64,000 nucleotides of DNA, from the NCBI GenBank assembly GCA_029976805.1, contig JAPOLY010000001.1, forward strand, positions 57,240 through 121,239, given 5' to 3'. This DNA is from a bacterium. GTDB taxonomy: Bacteria; Planctomycetota; UBA8108; UBA1146. Shown in pieces: positions 41,901-52,348 of this stretch (position 1 is its first letter; each line of letters starts with the position of its first letter). Below the pieces are notes generated by a model. The model ran no database searches. It was not told the origin of the DNA and was given only the letters and a program-made list of their open reading frames with translations. Both the position numbers and the translations under genes were made by a program.

Positions 41901-43367
41901 ACCATCGTCAAGGACGGCCGGGAACTGGAGAGTCACGAACTGAGTCTTGGAGCGATTCTTCACGTCAAAGAGGGAGCCGCAGTTCGCAAGGGAACCGCAC
42001 TCTTTGACTGGGATCCGCACTCCCAGTCGATCCTGACCGACGTTGTCGGTTACGCCAAATTTGAAGACATCGTTGAGGGTGCAACCCTGAACGTTGAGAT
42101 CGACCCGGTCTCGAATCAGGAGCGCAGAATCATCTCTGAGCACAGGGGTGAAATGCAGCCACAGATTCGGATCTGCAGTGACAAGGCAGGACAGGAAACC
42201 GTTGCCGCTTACCCCGTACCCGAGAAGGCGATGATCCAGATCGCAGACGGTGACAAGGTGGCCCCGGGTGACCTGTTGGCAAAATCTCCCCGTCAGACTT
42301 CCGGTACTCAGGACATCACCGGTGGACTGCCGCGAGTTACGGAGATTTTCGAGGTTCGCAAGCCGAAAAATCCGGCTGTGATCGCCGAGGTGGATGGAAT
42401 CGTCGAGTTCGGCGAGAAGAAACGCGGCAAGGTGATCATCAATGTGGTTACCGAGAATGGAGAGATCCATGAGCACGTGATCCCCTCCGGCAAGCACTAC
42501 CGCGTGACCAAAGATGACCAGGTGGTCCATGGTCAGCCTCTCACCGACGGTGACAAGGTCCCCAAGGATATCCTTCGTGTTGAGGGAGCTGAAGAAGTTC
42601 AGCGCTACCTTATCGAAGAGGTCCAGGGTGTTTACCTGTCCCAGAACGTGACCATCAATGACAAGCACATCGAAACCATCGTTTCCCAAATGATGCGCAA
42701 CGTGATGATCAGGGAAGCGGGTGACAGTGAGTTGCTGCCCGACACCGTGATCGACCGTCATCGCTTCCGCAAGATTTGCGAAGAGATGGCTGAGAACGGA
42801 ATGATGCCACCGACCGCCGAGCCGATGCTTCAGGGTATCACCAAGGCTGCGGTTCAGTCGGACAGCTTCATCTCCGCAGCCAGTTTCCAGGAGACGACGA
42901 AGGTTCTCACGGAAGCGGCACTCAGCGGCAAGAAGGATCGTCTCGTCGGTCTCAAGGAGAATGTGATCATGGGTCACATGATTCCGGCCGGTACCGGTTA
43001 CCGCAGTTACTTCGACAAGGGTGTTCGCCACCTCGGGGAGCCTCCCGTACCGGCAAAGCCCGAGTTGGAGTCTGTTCTGATCGGTGATCCGGCGACCACG
43101 GAGGAGGAGGGGGCTGAAAAGGCCGCTTCTGCAGATCCGTTGAGGGACTTCCTGATGGGTAATGATGTCAAGGTTGAGGCTCCCGAAGAGGCTGCTGAAA
43201 CGCCAGATACCTCAGAAATTGCTCAGGAGCCCGCTTCTGAGCCGGTTTTGAGAGATGACGAGATTCAGCCCCATCCGGATCTCCTGATCGGGGGAGAACC
43301 TTCTGTCCCCGAGGAGTCCGGCGAGGAAACTCCAAATTCGGAAGACGAAAACAATTCTGAGGGTTAG
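38982..43367 (+). CDS. rpoC: RNA polymerase subunit beta'
   Basis: [70 protein letters not shown]. Confidence 0.98.
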   Translation: MMEPVYDKVNDYGAVNIRLASPTDILSWSHGEVKKPETINYRTYRPEKDGLFCERIFGPEKDWECACGKYKGIKHKDIICDRCGVKVAHSRVRRERMGHINLAAPVVHIWFFKAMPSRLGNLLELKTTHLERVIYYQDYMVLDPGDTPLKEKQLLNEEEYRFAREKYGDEFEADMGAEAIRTMIRNLDLPSLFDELKEEYETTRSKQKKASLIRRLGIIRTVIESGNKPEWMILEAVPVIPPDLRPLVLLESGNFATSDLNDLYRRLINRNNRLKKLLDLNAPEVIIRNEKRMLQHSVDALFDNNRCRRPVLGSNNRPLKSLTDMIKGKQGRFRENLLGKRVDYSARSVIAVGPELKLHQCGLPKKIALELFQPFIIRRLKELGYADTIKSAKKMLERKDDEVWDILEEVTQGHPVMLNRAPTLHRMGIQAFEPVLIEGNAILVHPLVCEGFNADFDGDQMAVHLPLSVEAQLEAQNLMLSTNNIFSPAHGNPIIAPSQDIVMGCYYLTVAKEEMLGHNIIFSSPEEVHTALGAGKIHGHALAKVRLPEGKVVYSSFGKVESPDEYGFYRTTPSRIIFNDLLDHEDMPFYNFALAKSDLKSVIADCFRIRGRRATLKFLDDMKDLGFKAATRSGLSFSLADLRTPEQKLNELEKTQGQVDLIQQRHQDGVITNDERSSQIIDKWTQTTNVVGEMLMQRLKEDTRPGDEYVNPIFVMVDSGARGSVTQIRQLAGMRGLMAKPSGEIIETPIKASFREGLKVLEYFSSTHGARKGLADTALKTADSGYLTRKLADVAQNVVVNELDCGTRNGLSKKALKRGEKEAIPLAARVRGRTSVTEIKDPVSGEVVVEADGLITPQIADRIQDLGYERILVRSPLTCDSPLGVCAKCYGMDLSSGKLVEQGLAVGIVAAQSIGEPGTQLTMRTFHIGGVASKSVQESSVKANNAGEIVLKEANHVVNQDGQDVVISRRGLLTIVKDGRELESHELSLGAILHVKEGAAVRKGTALFDWDPHSQSILTDVVGYAKFEDIVEGATLNVEIDPVSNQERRIISEHRGEMQPQIRICSDKAGQETVAAYPVPEKAMIQIADGDKVAPGDLLAKSPRQTSGTQDITGGLPRVTEIFEVRKPKNPAVIAEVDGIVEFGEKKRGKVIINVVTENGEIHEHVIPSGKHYRVTKDDQVVHGQPLTDGDKVPKDILRVEGAEEVQRYLIEEVQGVYLSQNVTINDKHIETIVSQMMRNVMIREAGDSELLPDTVIDRHRFRKICEEMAENGMMPPTAEPMLQGITKAAVQSDSFISAASFQETTKVLTEAALSGKKDRLVGLKENVIMGHMIPAGTGYRSYFDKGVRHLGEPPVPAKPELESVLIGDPATTEEEGAEKAASADPLRDFLMGNDVKVEAPEEAAETPDTSEIAQEPASEPVLRDDEIQPHPDLLIGGEPSVPEESGEETPNSEDENNSEG

Positions 43368-43511
43368 TATGAGGGGCCGCTCCGGGAATGAATCGGGGCG
43401 GCGAGTCGATTCCAGCGGCCAGTGAGAGCTGTTCAGGAATCCTTCGAGACCAGAAAAGGATGCACGAATCGATCGCGATGATCTGATCGCAGTGTCCTTG
43501 AAAGAGAATGA

Positions 43512-43883
43512 ATGCCAACGATCAATCAGTTGGTCCGCAAGGGCCGCAAAGACAAGTTGAAGAAGAGCAAGTCTCCGGTGTTGGACCGTTGTCCTCAGCG
43601 CCGTGGAGTTTGCCTCAAGGTCCACACCATGACTCCCAAGAAGCCGAACTCGGCATTGCGCAAGGTGGCTCGTGTCCGCCTGTCCAATGGCAAGGAAATC
43701 ACGGCTTACATCGGGGGTGAGGGACACAACCTCCAGGAGCACTCCATCGTGCTCGTCAGAGGAGGACGTGTGCGTGACCTTCCCGGGGTTCGTTACCACG
43801 TGGTTCGAGGCACCCTCGACTGCTCCGGTGTGGATGACCGGAAGCAGGGACGCTCCAAGTACGGCAAGAAAAACAAGAAGTAG
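43512..43883 (+). CDS. rpsL: 30S ribosomal protein S12
   Basis: [12 protein letters not shown]...[17 protein letters not shown]...[24 protein letters not shown]. Confidence 0.97.
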   Translation: MPTINQLVRKGRKDKLKKSKSPVLDRCPQRRGVCLKVHTMTPKKPNSALRKVARVRLSNGKEITAYIGGEGHNLQEHSIVLVRGGRVRDLPGVRYHVVRGTLDCSGVDDRKQGRSKYGKKNKK

Positions 43884-43897
43884 CGGGGTAGAGAATC

Positions 43898-44395
43898 TTG
43901 GCCAAGCGCAAGAACAAGGTCGTGAAGCAAAAGTTCCGTTCAACGCAGCGGTTCCAAAAACCCGACCCGAGGTACAACAGCATGGTGGTTACAAAGTTCA
44001 TCAACCGTCTCATGTGGGATGGCAAGAAAGCCATCGCCCGCGGCATTTTCTACGATGCCATGGACCTGCTCGGGAAAAAGGTCAGCGACGCAGAGCCGCT
44101 GGACATCTTCCTGACTGCGGTACAAAACGTCATGCCACAGGTAGAGGTTCGTTCCCGCCGAGTGGGTGGTGCCACTTATCAGGTTCCGGTGGAAGTCACT
44201 CGCCGTCGCGCACAGGCTTTGGCCCTGCGCACCATCGTCGAGACCTGCCGTGGACGCAGTGGAAAGCCAATGGCCGAGCGTCTCGCCGACGAGTTCGCCC
44301 AGGCATTCCGCAAAGAGGGTGCTTCCGTGACGTGGCGTGAAAACACCCACAAAATGGCTGAAGCGAACAAGCTTTTCGCCCACTACGCCTGGTAA
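43898..44395 (+). CDS. rpsG: 30S ribosomal protein S7 (TTG start)
   Basis: VVTKFINRLMWDGKKAIARGIFYDAMDLL...RVGGATYQVPVEVTRRRAQALALR. Confidence 0.96.
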   Translation: MAKRKNKVVKQKFRSTQRFQKPDPRYNSMVVTKFINRLMWDGKKAIARGIFYDAMDLLGKKVSDAEPLDIFLTAVQNVMPQVEVRSRRVGGATYQVPVEVTRRRAQALALRTIVETCRGRSGKPMAERLADEFAQAFRKEGASVTWRENTHKMAEANKLFAHYAW

Positions 44396-44437
44396 ACGAT
44401 TTTCGTCGTCGACCCGGCTCATTCGTTTTGTTGATCA

Positions 44438-44469
44438 AACCCCCGCACCTCCCGGTGCGGGGGTTTTTT
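44438..44469 (+). terminator. Rho-independent terminator between rpsG and the EF-G gene
   Basis: AACCCCCGCACC-tcc-CGGTGCGGGGGTTTTTT. Confidence 0.92.
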
Positions 44470-44623
44470 GTTCGACCGATACACATCTTCTTTCCGAGCC
44501 TCTGTCGTCGCATCCCTTGAGTAGGGGCCTGTCTTGAATGAGAATCCGCATCGGAAGAGAAGAATTGCGGCTTCTCACTCATTGCCGCAGCCTCACTGAC
44601 CAGCCAGCCAAATCGGAGCGAAA

Positions 44624-46699
44624 GTGTCGAGCCAGTCATCTGCCAGTCATCCCACACGCAACATTGGAATCATTGCGCATATCGATGCGGGGAAGACGAC
44701 CGTCTCTGAACGGTTCCTTTTTTACTCGGGCAAGGAATATCGCATGGGTGAGGTTCATGAGGGCAGTGCCCACATGGATTGGTTGGTGGAAGAGCAGGAG
44801 CGCGGGATCACCATCACCAGTGCCGCGACCAGTTTTCGCTGGTCCGATGCGGTACTCAATCTGATCGACACCCCTGGCCATGTTGATTTCACCGCAGAGG
44901 TCGAGCGCGCCCTTCGGGTTCTCGATGGAGCGGTGGGGGTTTTTTGTGGTGTTGCCGGTGTGCAGGCACAGTCAGAAACCGTATGGCGGCAGGCTGATCG
45001 CTACAACGTTCCCCGTATCGCTTTCATCAACAAGCTTGATCGAGTGGGGGCAGATTACTTTCGAGTCCTGGAAAATGTCAGTGATTCATTTTCTGTCGAT
45101 ACTCTTCCACTGAATATTCCTGTGGGAACAGAGTCTGATTTCAGAGCCGTCATCGATCTGGTGACGATGAAGCAGTACTCCTTTGACAGTGAGAGCCTTG
45201 GAGCCAAAGTTGTGGAGTCCGCTATCGATGCGGATCAGGAGGAGCTGGCTGAATTGTGGAGGGGGGAACTTCTCGACAAGGTCGCCGATCACGACGATGC
45301 CGTCATGGAACTGCACATGGAGGGTGAAGACGTTCCGGAGGATGTCCTCAGGGCTGCCATTCGCAAGGGGACTCTGGGAAGGGTGTGGGTTCCGGTTCTC
45401 GGTGGAAGTGCACTTTCCAACAAGGGGATTCAGCCGTTGCTGGATGCCGTGGTGCATTATCTCCCGGATCCCCTGGACGTTCCCACGGTCGAGGGGCAGG
45501 ACCCCAAGTCCGGCGATCCGATTCAGGTCCCATGTACGGGGGAAGACCCCTTCAGCGCACTCATCTTCAAAGTTCAGATCGACACCCATGGAGAGTTGCT
45601 CTACATGCGGGTCTATTCGGGAGCACTGGAAAAAGGCAAAACTGCCATGAACCCGCGCACGGGCAAGCGCGAACGCATCAATTCGATTCATCGCATGCAT
45701 GCCAACAGCCGGGAAAACCTCGAAAAAGCGGTGGCGGGGGACATCGTCGCCGTCACTGGCCCACGTTTCAGTGGAACCGGTGACACCCTTTGCGAGGCCA
45801 AGAAACAGGTCATGCTGGAGGAGCCGGTATTCCCGGAAACGGTGATCTCGATGGCCATCGAACCCCGTTCCGGTCAGGACCGGGATCGATTACAGGAGAT
45901 TCTCGGCAGGATTGAACGGGAAGACCCGACCTTCCGGACCGAGATCAATGAGGAGACTGGTCAGTTCGTCATGTCAGGAATGGGAGAGCTCCATCTCGAG
46001 GTGATTCGCAATCGTCTCGAGCGGGATTTCAAGGTCAATGCGAATATTGGCCAGCCTCGGGTGGCTTATCGACAAATGGTGTCGAAAGAAGCGACTTCGA
46101 GGGTCAAGGTCGAACGCCAATTGGGTGGAAAAGACCAATTTGGTGAGGTTTCCCTGACTTTGGTCCCACTACAGCCAGGAATAGACGAAGAAGAGTCGGT
46201 TCCAGTGGTTTGGGATGGGGGAGTTCCCCCCATTGCCCCGGAATGGGTTCAGGCGGTCCAGGGGACGGTGGAATCCTGCCTGAGCGGAGGAGGAAGCCTT
46301 GGATTTCCATTTATTCAGGTCCAGGCAAGGATCCAGCTTCCACCGATCACTCCGGAAACCACCGAGGCCGGTTTGGCAGTCGCAGCCCGCGAGGCCTTTG
46401 ATGAAGCCCATGAAAAGGCGGGAGACGTCCTTCTGGAGCCGTTGATGCAGTTTCAGGTCAGCACTCCGGAAGAGTATTTCGGTTCGATTCACCAGGATCT
46501 GGTGCGTCGCAGGGCTCAGATCGAGGATGTCGATCTGGTGCTCGATATCCGCAAAATCACCGGGAAAGTGCCTCTAGCGGAGGTATTCGGCTATACGACC
46601 GGTTTGAGATCCCTTTCACAAGGCCGTGCGGGCTTCTCGATGGAGCCGGTCGGCTTCGATTCGGCCCCTCCGGAGGTCGCGGAGAGATTCCGCTTCTGA
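44624..46699 (+). CDS. fusA: Elongation factor G-family GTPase (GTG start)
   Basis: NIGIIAHIDAGKTTVSERFLFYSG, EERGITITSAATSF-like switch, DTPGHVDFTAEVERALRVLDGAVGVF, FINKLDR. Confidence 0.93.
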   Translation: MSSQSSASHPTRNIGIIAHIDAGKTTVSERFLFYSGKEYRMGEVHEGSAHMDWLVEEQERGITITSAATSFRWSDAVLNLIDTPGHVDFTAEVERALRVLDGAVGVFCGVAGVQAQSETVWRQADRYNVPRIAFINKLDRVGADYFRVLENVSDSFSVDTLPLNIPVGTESDFRAVIDLVTMKQYSFDSESLGAKVVESAIDADQEELAELWRGELLDKVADHDDAVMELHMEGEDVPEDVLRAAIRKGTLGRVWVPVLGGSALSNKGIQPLLDAVVHYLPDPLDVPTVEGQDPKSGDPIQVPCTGEDPFSALIFKVQIDTHGELLYMRVYSGALEKGKTAMNPRTGKRERINSIHRMHANSRENLEKAVAGDIVAVTGPRFSGTGDTLCEAKKQVMLEEPVFPETVISMAIEPRSGQDRDRLQEILGRIEREDPTFRTEINEETGQFVMSGMGELHLEVIRNRLERDFKVNANIGQPRVAYRQMVSKEATSRVKVERQLGGKDQFGEVSLTLVPLQPGIDEEESVPVVWDGGVPPIAPEWVQAVQGTVESCLSGGGSLGFPFIQVQARIQLPPITPETTEAGLAVAAREAFDEAHEKAGDVLLEPLMQFQVSTPEEYFGSIHQDLVRRRAQIEDVDLVLDIRKITGKVPLAEVFGYTTGLRSLSQGRAGFSMEPVGFDSAPPEVAERFRF

Positions 46700-47439
46700 G
46701 GCGGCGACCGCGTACGGTTATCGGAGCACCTGCCGCCGGAACCCGCCCACCCGCGGTCTTGCCGTTTCTTGAGATTCTCTGGGGCAAAATTCTGCAAATT
46801 GCTCCGTCTTCGTTGACAGGGAATCTGAGGTTCTTAGAATCGTCGTTTCCCGTGTATGCAAACCGTGCTCCCGGGGCGATTTCCGTTCTTCTTCAGGTGG
46901 GTGTTTCCTGCCTTGGAAAAACGACCCGCACCCTTCGGTTTGCGATGCTTTAAGGCAGTGTTTGCCTTCAGGTTTTCACGGGCATGCGTGTAAGGATTGC
47001 GTGCCAGGAAACGGACTCCGAATCGGGGTTTTGTTTCAACGAGACTGGACCGGTTGCTGTCGTCTTGAACGTCGGCGGTGATTGAGGTCCGCAGCTCTTT
47101 GGCAGATCGGGATCGGTGCGTGCTTGGCACGACCCAATGATCCAGCGACCCGGGCAACCTGAGTCTTTGATTCAGGGTGCCTGTGACCCTCCGGGAAGTA
47201 CGCCCCCCGGAGGAGTCAGCGGTCGTGGTGATCATGGGTTGGACCCGCATGTGTGAACGGCCGGATGATTCTCTTCGGAGTTTTCTCCCGGGTTCACAAT
47301 CGGGTTTGCAGTGTGCAAGTCGCATCGCTCGTTCGAGGTGTTGCCACCTCCAGCATGACTGTCGGGCATGAACTGTAGTTTTGATGTTTTGCCATTTGAA
47401 ATGGTGCTGGAACTTGCTGGGGATGGAGAACAGACACCC

Positions 47440-47748
47440 ATGCCGAAAGACAAGATACGAATCCGAATGGAAGCCTACGACCACCAGGTTCTGGATGGTG
47501 CATCCGCTTCCATCGTGGACGCTGCCAAGAAGAGCGGCGCCCGCGTACACGGACCGATCCCACTTCCTACTCGAATCGAACGTTACACGGTTCTTCGTTC
47601 TCCGCACGTGAACAAGAAGTCCCGTGAGCAGTTCGAAATGCGCACCCACAAGCGCGTCATCGAGATCAGCGAGGCGAGCCCGAAAACAATGGATGCGTTG
47701 ACGAAGATCAGCATGCCTGCGGGTGTGAACATCAGGATCAAGATCTAG
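47440..47748 (+). CDS. rpsJ: 30S ribosomal protein S10
   Basis: [68 protein letters not shown]. Confidence 0.97.
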   Translation: MPKDKIRIRMEAYDHQVLDGASASIVDAAKKSGARVHGPIPLPTRIERYTVLRSPHVNKKSREQFEMRTHKRVIEISEASPKTMDALTKISMPAGVNIRIKI

Positions 47749-47756
47749 GAGGTCCC

Positions 47757-48389
47757 GTGGCTCGGAGAATCAGAAAGACGATCCTCGGGAAGAAGCTGGG
47801 AATGTCCCAAATGTTCGATGATTCGGGCAATTGGGTCCCGGTCACCCTCATCGAGGCTGGCCCCTGCACCGTATTGCAGGTGAAAAACAATGACAACGAT
47901 GGCTACGAGGCGGTCCAGATCGGATTCGATCCGACTCACAAGGATCCCGGCAAGCCGATGGGCGGTCACTTCGACAAGGTCGGAGTTCAGGCCCAAAGAT
48001 ACGTCCAGGAGATTCCGCCCATCGAGGGGCAGGATGTCGAACCGGGACAGGCCATCGATCTCTCCATTTTTGAGGGTGTCGAGATGGTCGACGTTCAGGG
48101 AACGAGCAAGGGAAAAGGCTTCGCCGGAACGGTCAAGCGCTGGAACCACAGCATCGGTCCCAAGAGTCACGGCTCGAAGAGCAAGCGTCAAATCGGATCG
48201 ACCGGAATGATGCAGGACCCGGGACGTGTGATCAAAGGCAAGAAGATGCCGGGTCAAATGGGTAGTGCGAAGGTGAAAGTCAGGAACCTGAAGGTGATCG
48301 AGGCCAACCCCGAGAAGAACCTGTTGGTTGTTCGCGGTGCGGTGCCCGGTGCCAATGGGACCTACCTGACAGTTGAGGAAAGTCTGTAA
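47757..48389 (+). CDS. rplC: 50S ribosomal protein L3 (GTG start)
   Basis: ILGKKLGMSQMFDDSGNWVPVTLIEAGPCTVLQVK; KGKGFAGTVKRWNHSIGPKSHGSK. Confidence 0.96.
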   Translation: MARRIRKTILGKKLGMSQMFDDSGNWVPVTLIEAGPCTVLQVKNNDNDGYEAVQIGFDPTHKDPGKPMGGHFDKVGVQAQRYVQEIPPIEGQDVEPGQAIDLSIFEGVEMVDVQGTSKGKGFAGTVKRWNHSIGPKSHGSKSKRQIGSTGMMQDPGRVIKGKKMPGQMGSAKVKVRNLKVIEANPEKNLLVVRGAVPGANGTYLTVEESL

Positions 48390-48432
48390 AGATCAGCAAG
48401 CCAGCGTGACTCCCTTCAGGGGATAACGGGGC

Positions 48433-49161
48433 GTGGACGGAATGGAACGAGCCGTGAGTACCGGACTCGAAAACAACAAGGAGCCGCAAGTGCTGGAGGC
48501 CGTAGAGGTCCCGCATCACGGAGCCGATGGAAATCATCAGGGCAGCAAGACCTTTACGCCCGGAGTTGTTTCCAACTACCCGAACATCCCTCTGATGAAA
48601 GAGGCTGTTCGCAGATACCAGGGACGCATGCGTCGGGGAACCGCCAGCACCAAGTCCCGTGGTGAAATTAATGGCTCACCGAGAAAGCCGTGGCGCCAGA
48701 AGGGTACGGGTCGTGCCCGTTCCGGAAGCAAGAAGTCGCCAATCTGGCGAGGGGGCGGAGTCGTTTTCGGCCCGCGTCCGCGCAGTTACGACTACGGCCT
48801 TTCCCGCAAGCAGCGTCGCCTGGCCACTCGCCACGCCCTGCTTTCCAAGATGATCGACGGCGAAGCCCTCATCATCGACAGCTTGCCGGTGGACAAGCCT
48901 TCCACCGCTGAATTCCGCAAGAGATTTGAGGCAGCCGGCCTCAACCGTTCCTACCTCGTCTGTCTGCCGACGGCGATGTCGGTCGAGGATCGCCGCAATG
49001 TGTGGCTTTCCTGCCGCAACCTGGAATCGGTGGAAGTGATGCCGGTGTCCGACCTGAATGCGCTTTCCCTGCTGCGCTGCAACAACCTGGTGATGACCGC
49101 CGATGCTTTCGACGAGATTCAGGGGATTGAAGCTCAGCACGTTGCCGGAGAGGGGAACTGA
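48433..49161 (+). CDS. rplD: 50S ribosomal protein L4 (start approximate)
   Basis: GTASTKSRGEINGSPRKPWRQKGTGRARSGSKKSPIWRGGGVVFGPRPRSY. Confidence 0.95.
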   Translation: MDGMERAVSTGLENNKEPQVLEAVEVPHHGADGNHQGSKTFTPGVVSNYPNIPLMKEAVRRYQGRMRRGTASTKSRGEINGSPRKPWRQKGTGRARSGSKKSPIWRGGGVVFGPRPRSYDYGLSRKQRRLATRHALLSKMIDGEALIIDSLPVDKPSTAEFRKRFEAAGLNRSYLVCLPTAMSVEDRRNVWLSCRNLESVEVMPVSDLNALSLLRCNNLVMTADAFDEIQGIEAQHVAGEGN

Positions 49162-49442
49162 TGAAGGATCCGCATACCATCATCCGCAAGCCGGTGATCA
49201 CTGAAAAGAGTACTTTTCAGGTTGAAGAGAACAACAGCTACATCTTCAAGGTGGCGCCCGATTCCAACAGGATCGAAATCAAGGCCGCCATCGAGCAGAT
49301 TTTTGATGTCAAGGTGAAGAAGGTGAACACCCTCAACCAGAACGGCAAGCGCCGTCGGGTCGGACGTTCCATCGGCTTCTCCAGTGGATACAAGAAGGCG
49401 ATGGTGACCCTCGAACCGGGGTTTGAAATCGACCTGATCTGA
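49161..49442 (+). CDS. rplW: 50S ribosomal protein L23
   Basis: IRKPVITEKSTFQVEENNSYIFKVAPDSNRIEIKAAIEQIFDVKVKKVNTLN. Confidence 0.95.
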   Translation: MKDPHTIIRKPVITEKSTFQVEENNSYIFKVAPDSNRIEIKAAIEQIFDVKVKKVNTLNQNGKRRRVGRSIGFSSGYKKAMVTLEPGFEIDLI

Positions 49443-49557
49443 TCGACCTTCCCGGGTGGACCGGGAGGCAAATTAGGGTGGGACTCCTGATACCCATGGG
49501 AGTCTGGCCGAGAAACTCGAGAGTCTGGCCACGGGGCTGGACAGTGAAAGGGACGAC

Positions 49558-50388
49558 ATGGGCGTCCGTAAATACAAGCCGACGTCTCCAGGGCGCAGGA
49601 ACGCTTCCGTCTCCGATTTTGCGGAGATCACAGCAACCCGTCCGGAGAAATCCCTATGCGAACCACTGCACAAAACCGGTGGCCGCAACAATCAGGGACA
49701 CATCACGACGCGGCACCGCGGCGGAGGCCACAAGAGGCTTTACCGTCGAATCGATTTCCTGCGAAACAAGGATGGTGTTCCGGCTCGCGTAGCGACCATC
49801 GAATACGATCCGAACCGCAGTGCCAGAATCGCCCTGTTGCACTACAGGGATGGTGAGAAGCGTTACATCCTTGCCCCGCGCAACCTGCAGGTGGGAACCA
49901 TGCTGATGTCCGGTCCGGGATCTGATCCCAAGCCCGGCAATGCCATGTCCCTGGCGGATATCCCCGTCGGTCTGGCCGTGCACAACATCGAGCTGGTCCC
50001 CGGTCGTGGAGCCAAGATGGTTCGATCCGCCGGTGGCAGCGCACAGTTGCTCGCCCGTGAAGGCAAGATCGCAACGTTGGCCCTTCCTTCCGGTGAAATC
50101 CGTCAGGTCAACTCCCAGTGCCGTGCCACGATTGGCACCGTCGGCAATGAGGATCACAGCCTGATCAAGTTGGGCAAGGCGGGCCGCAAGCGCTGGCTCG
50201 GTCGTCGCCCCAAAGTTCGTGGTACGGCCAAGAACCCCGTCGCCCACCCCATGGGTGGTGGTGAGGGAAGAACAGCGGGTGGACGTCACCCATGTTCAGC
50301 CACTGGACGTCTCTCCAAGGGTGGAAAGACGCGCCGCAGGGGCAAGGCCAGCAACAAGAGCATCGTGCGTCATCGGAAGAAGAAATAA
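49558..50388 (+). CDS. rplB: 50S ribosomal protein L2
   Basis: [59 protein letters not shown]. Confidence 0.97.
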   Translation: MGVRKYKPTSPGRRNASVSDFAEITATRPEKSLCEPLHKTGGRNNQGHITTRHRGGGHKRLYRRIDFLRNKDGVPARVATIEYDPNRSARIALLHYRDGEKRYILAPRNLQVGTMLMSGPGSDPKPGNAMSLADIPVGLAVHNIELVPGRGAKMVRSAGGSAQLLAREGKIATLALPSGEIRQVNSQCRATIGTVGNEDHSLIKLGKAGRKRWLGRRPKVRGTAKNPVAHPMGGGEGRTAGGRHPCSATGRLSKGGKTRRRGKASNKSIVRHRKKK

Positions 50389-50390
50389 CG

Positions 50391-50648
50391 ATGGGTAGAT
50401 CACTGAAAAAAGGACCCTACGTCGACCTCAAGTTGATGAAGAAGGTTCAGAAAAATATTGAGTCGGGATCCACCGAGCCGATCAAGACGTGGGCACGCGC
50501 CTGCACGATCAGTCCGGAGTTCATCGGTCAGACCTTCCTTGTCCACAACGGCAAGGAGTTCAAGCCGGTGCAGGTCACCGAAAACATGGTTGGGCACAAA
50601 CTCGGAGAGTTCAGTCTGACCCGCAAACTGGGTAGTCACGGCAAGTAA
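50391..50648 (+). CDS. rpsS: 30S ribosomal protein S19
   Basis: [19 protein letters not shown]...[31 protein letters not shown]. Confidence 0.96.
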   Translation: MGRSLKKGPYVDLKLMKKVQKNIESGSTEPIKTWARACTISPEFIGQTFLVHNGKEFKPVQVTENMVGHKLGEFSLTRKLGSHGK

Positions 50649-50702
50649 AACAATGAAGCGGGTCTGCCCTGTTGGGCAACATGACCCGAAGGTGAGGAAC
50701 CG

Positions 50703-51050
50703 ATGGTAATGGAATACAGGGCGAGTCACAGATACGCCCGGATCACGGCGCGCAAGGCTCGCTACGTGATCGACCAGGTTCGCAGCATGCCAGTGGAAAG
50801 TGCATTGGACATGTTGAAGTTCAGCAATCGCCGGGCAGCACCGATGATCGCCAAGGTCATCAAGTCCGCATTGGCGAATGCCGTGCAAGAGGGTGGAGCC
50901 ACCCCTGAAAATCTGGTGGTGACGCAAGCCACCGTCAATGAGGGGCCGACGATGAAACGTTGGCGTCCACGCGCTCGCGGAATGGCCTATCCCATTCTCA
51001 AGCGCACCTCACATATCAACATCAGCCTCGGTGAAAAGAAGGGGCAGTAA
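50703..51050 (+). CDS. rplV: 50S ribosomal protein L22
   Basis: RYARITARKARYVIDQVRSMPVESALDMLKFSNRRAAPMIAKVIKSALANA; GPTMKRWRPRARG. Confidence 0.95.
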   Translation: MVMEYRASHRYARITARKARYVIDQVRSMPVESALDMLKFSNRRAAPMIAKVIKSALANAVQEGGATPENLVVTQATVNEGPTMKRWRPRARGMAYPILKRTSHINISLGEKKGQ

Positions 51051-51052
51051 CA

Positions 51053-51745
51053 ATGGGTCATAAAGTCAGACCAACGAGTCTTCGACTGGGAATCACCCGC
51101 AACTGGTCTTCCAGATGGTATGCCTCCAAAAAGGAGTTCAGCGACCAGCTGGTTCAGGATCAGCAGATCCGCAGCTTCGTCAAGCACGAGTTCTACTCGG
51201 CTGGAGTTCCTGAGATCGAGATCGAGCGCAGTGGTAACAAGTTGACCGTCCATCTTCACGCAGCCCGACCCGGAGTGGTGATCGGAAAGCGCGGAGTCAA
51301 GGTTGAGCAGCTCAAGGAAGATCTGGCACGCATCGTCGGATCTGAAACTGACGTCGATCTGCAGATTCTCGAAGTACAAAACCCGGACACCAATGCCCAA
51401 CTGGTCGCTGAAAGTATCGCTGATCAGTTGCGCAGAAGAATGCCTTTCCGTCGCATCATGAAGCAGACCATCCGCACGACCATGGAGTCCGGTGCCAAGG
51501 GTGTGAAGATCATGATCTCCGGCCGACTGGGTGGAGCGGAAATCGCACGGACTGAGCAAACCTCCGAAGGCAGCATTCCCCTTTCAACGATGCGGGCGGA
51601 TGTGGACTACGGATTCGCGGAGGCGAAGACGACCTACGGCATCATCGGCGTGAAGACCTGGATCTATCGCGGCGAGGTGATGCAGGGCAAGAATCGGAAA
51701 GGCGGCGGGCGCCATGGCAATGATGCCCAAGCGCGTCAAGCGTAG
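51053..51745 (+). CDS. rpsC: 30S ribosomal protein S3
   Basis: MGHKVRPTSLRLGITRNWSSRWYASK; GVVIGKRGVKVEQLKEDL; GVKIMISGRLGGAEIARTE. Confidence 0.96.
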   Translation: MGHKVRPTSLRLGITRNWSSRWYASKKEFSDQLVQDQQIRSFVKHEFYSAGVPEIEIERSGNKLTVHLHAARPGVVIGKRGVKVEQLKEDLARIVGSETDVDLQILEVQNPDTNAQLVAESIADQLRRRMPFRRIMKQTIRTTMESGAKGVKIMISGRLGGAEIARTEQTSEGSIPLSTMRADVDYGFAEAKTTYGIIGVKTWIYRGEVMQGKNRKGGGRHGNDAQARQA

Positions 51746-52133
51746 AAAAGTTCACCGTGGACGAGTCAAGGGCAATGCGACCCGTGGCAACTTCGTTCAC
51801 ATCGGTGAATTCGGAATCGTGGCCACCGAGGCCGGCTGGGTCACCGCCAGGCAGATTGAGGCGGGCCGTATCGCCTGTAACCGTGCATTGGCTGGTTCGG
51901 GAAAGGTCCACATTCGAATCTTCCCCGATAAGCCAGTGACTTCGACCCCCGCCGAAACCCGAATGGGTAAGGGTAAGGGTGAGCCGGAGTTCTGGGCCGC
52001 AGTCGTTCGTCCCGGTCAGGTTCTTTACGAAGTTCAGGGGGCTCCCGAAGCCACCGCAAGACTGGCTTTCAACCGCGTGGCTCACAAGCTCGCCATCGGT
52101 ACCCGCATGGTTCACAGGAGGCCGACGGTATGA
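51714..52133 (+). CDS. rplP: 50S ribosomal protein L16
   Basis: [51 protein letters not shown]. Confidence 0.96.
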   Translation: MAMMPKRVKRRKVHRGRVKGNATRGNFVHIGEFGIVATEAGWVTARQIEAGRIACNRALAGSGKVHIRIFPDKPVTSTPAETRMGKGKGEPEFWAAVVRPGQVLYEVQGAPEATARLAFNRVAHKLAIGTRMVHRRPTV

Positions 52134-52348
52134 ATGTCAAAGAAGTTCGCCAACTGCCTGACGAGGACCTGGTCCTCGAAATCAAGAAGCGTCACGAAAG
52201 CCTTTTTCAGATCCGGCTCAAGGCCGCCAATGAAGAAGTTCAGCGTGCTGGAGAGATCCGTGAAATGCGTCGCGACATTGCCCGCATGAAAACGGTTCTT
52301 CGTGAGAGAGCACTCGAAAAGACACGCTCTGCTGAGCAGGAGTCATAA
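52130..52348 (+). CDS. rpmC: 50S ribosomal protein L29
   Basis: [61 protein letters not shown]. Confidence 0.93.
   Translation: MNVKEVRQLPDEDLVLEIKKRHESLFQIRLKAANEEVQRAGEIREMRRDIARMKTVLRERALEKTRSAEQES

Noticed and set aside
41799-43031. 410-aa minus-strand ORF
   Set aside because: Antisense to rpoC, shadow ORF.
46834-47649. 271-aa minus-strand ORF whose C-terminal half is Lys/Arg-rich, ribosomal-protein-like
   Set aside because: Overlaps the rpsJ coding region, lacks a plausible start for the basic portion, and does not match L34, L35 or another family I could recall. The region is more simply read as the rpsJ leader.
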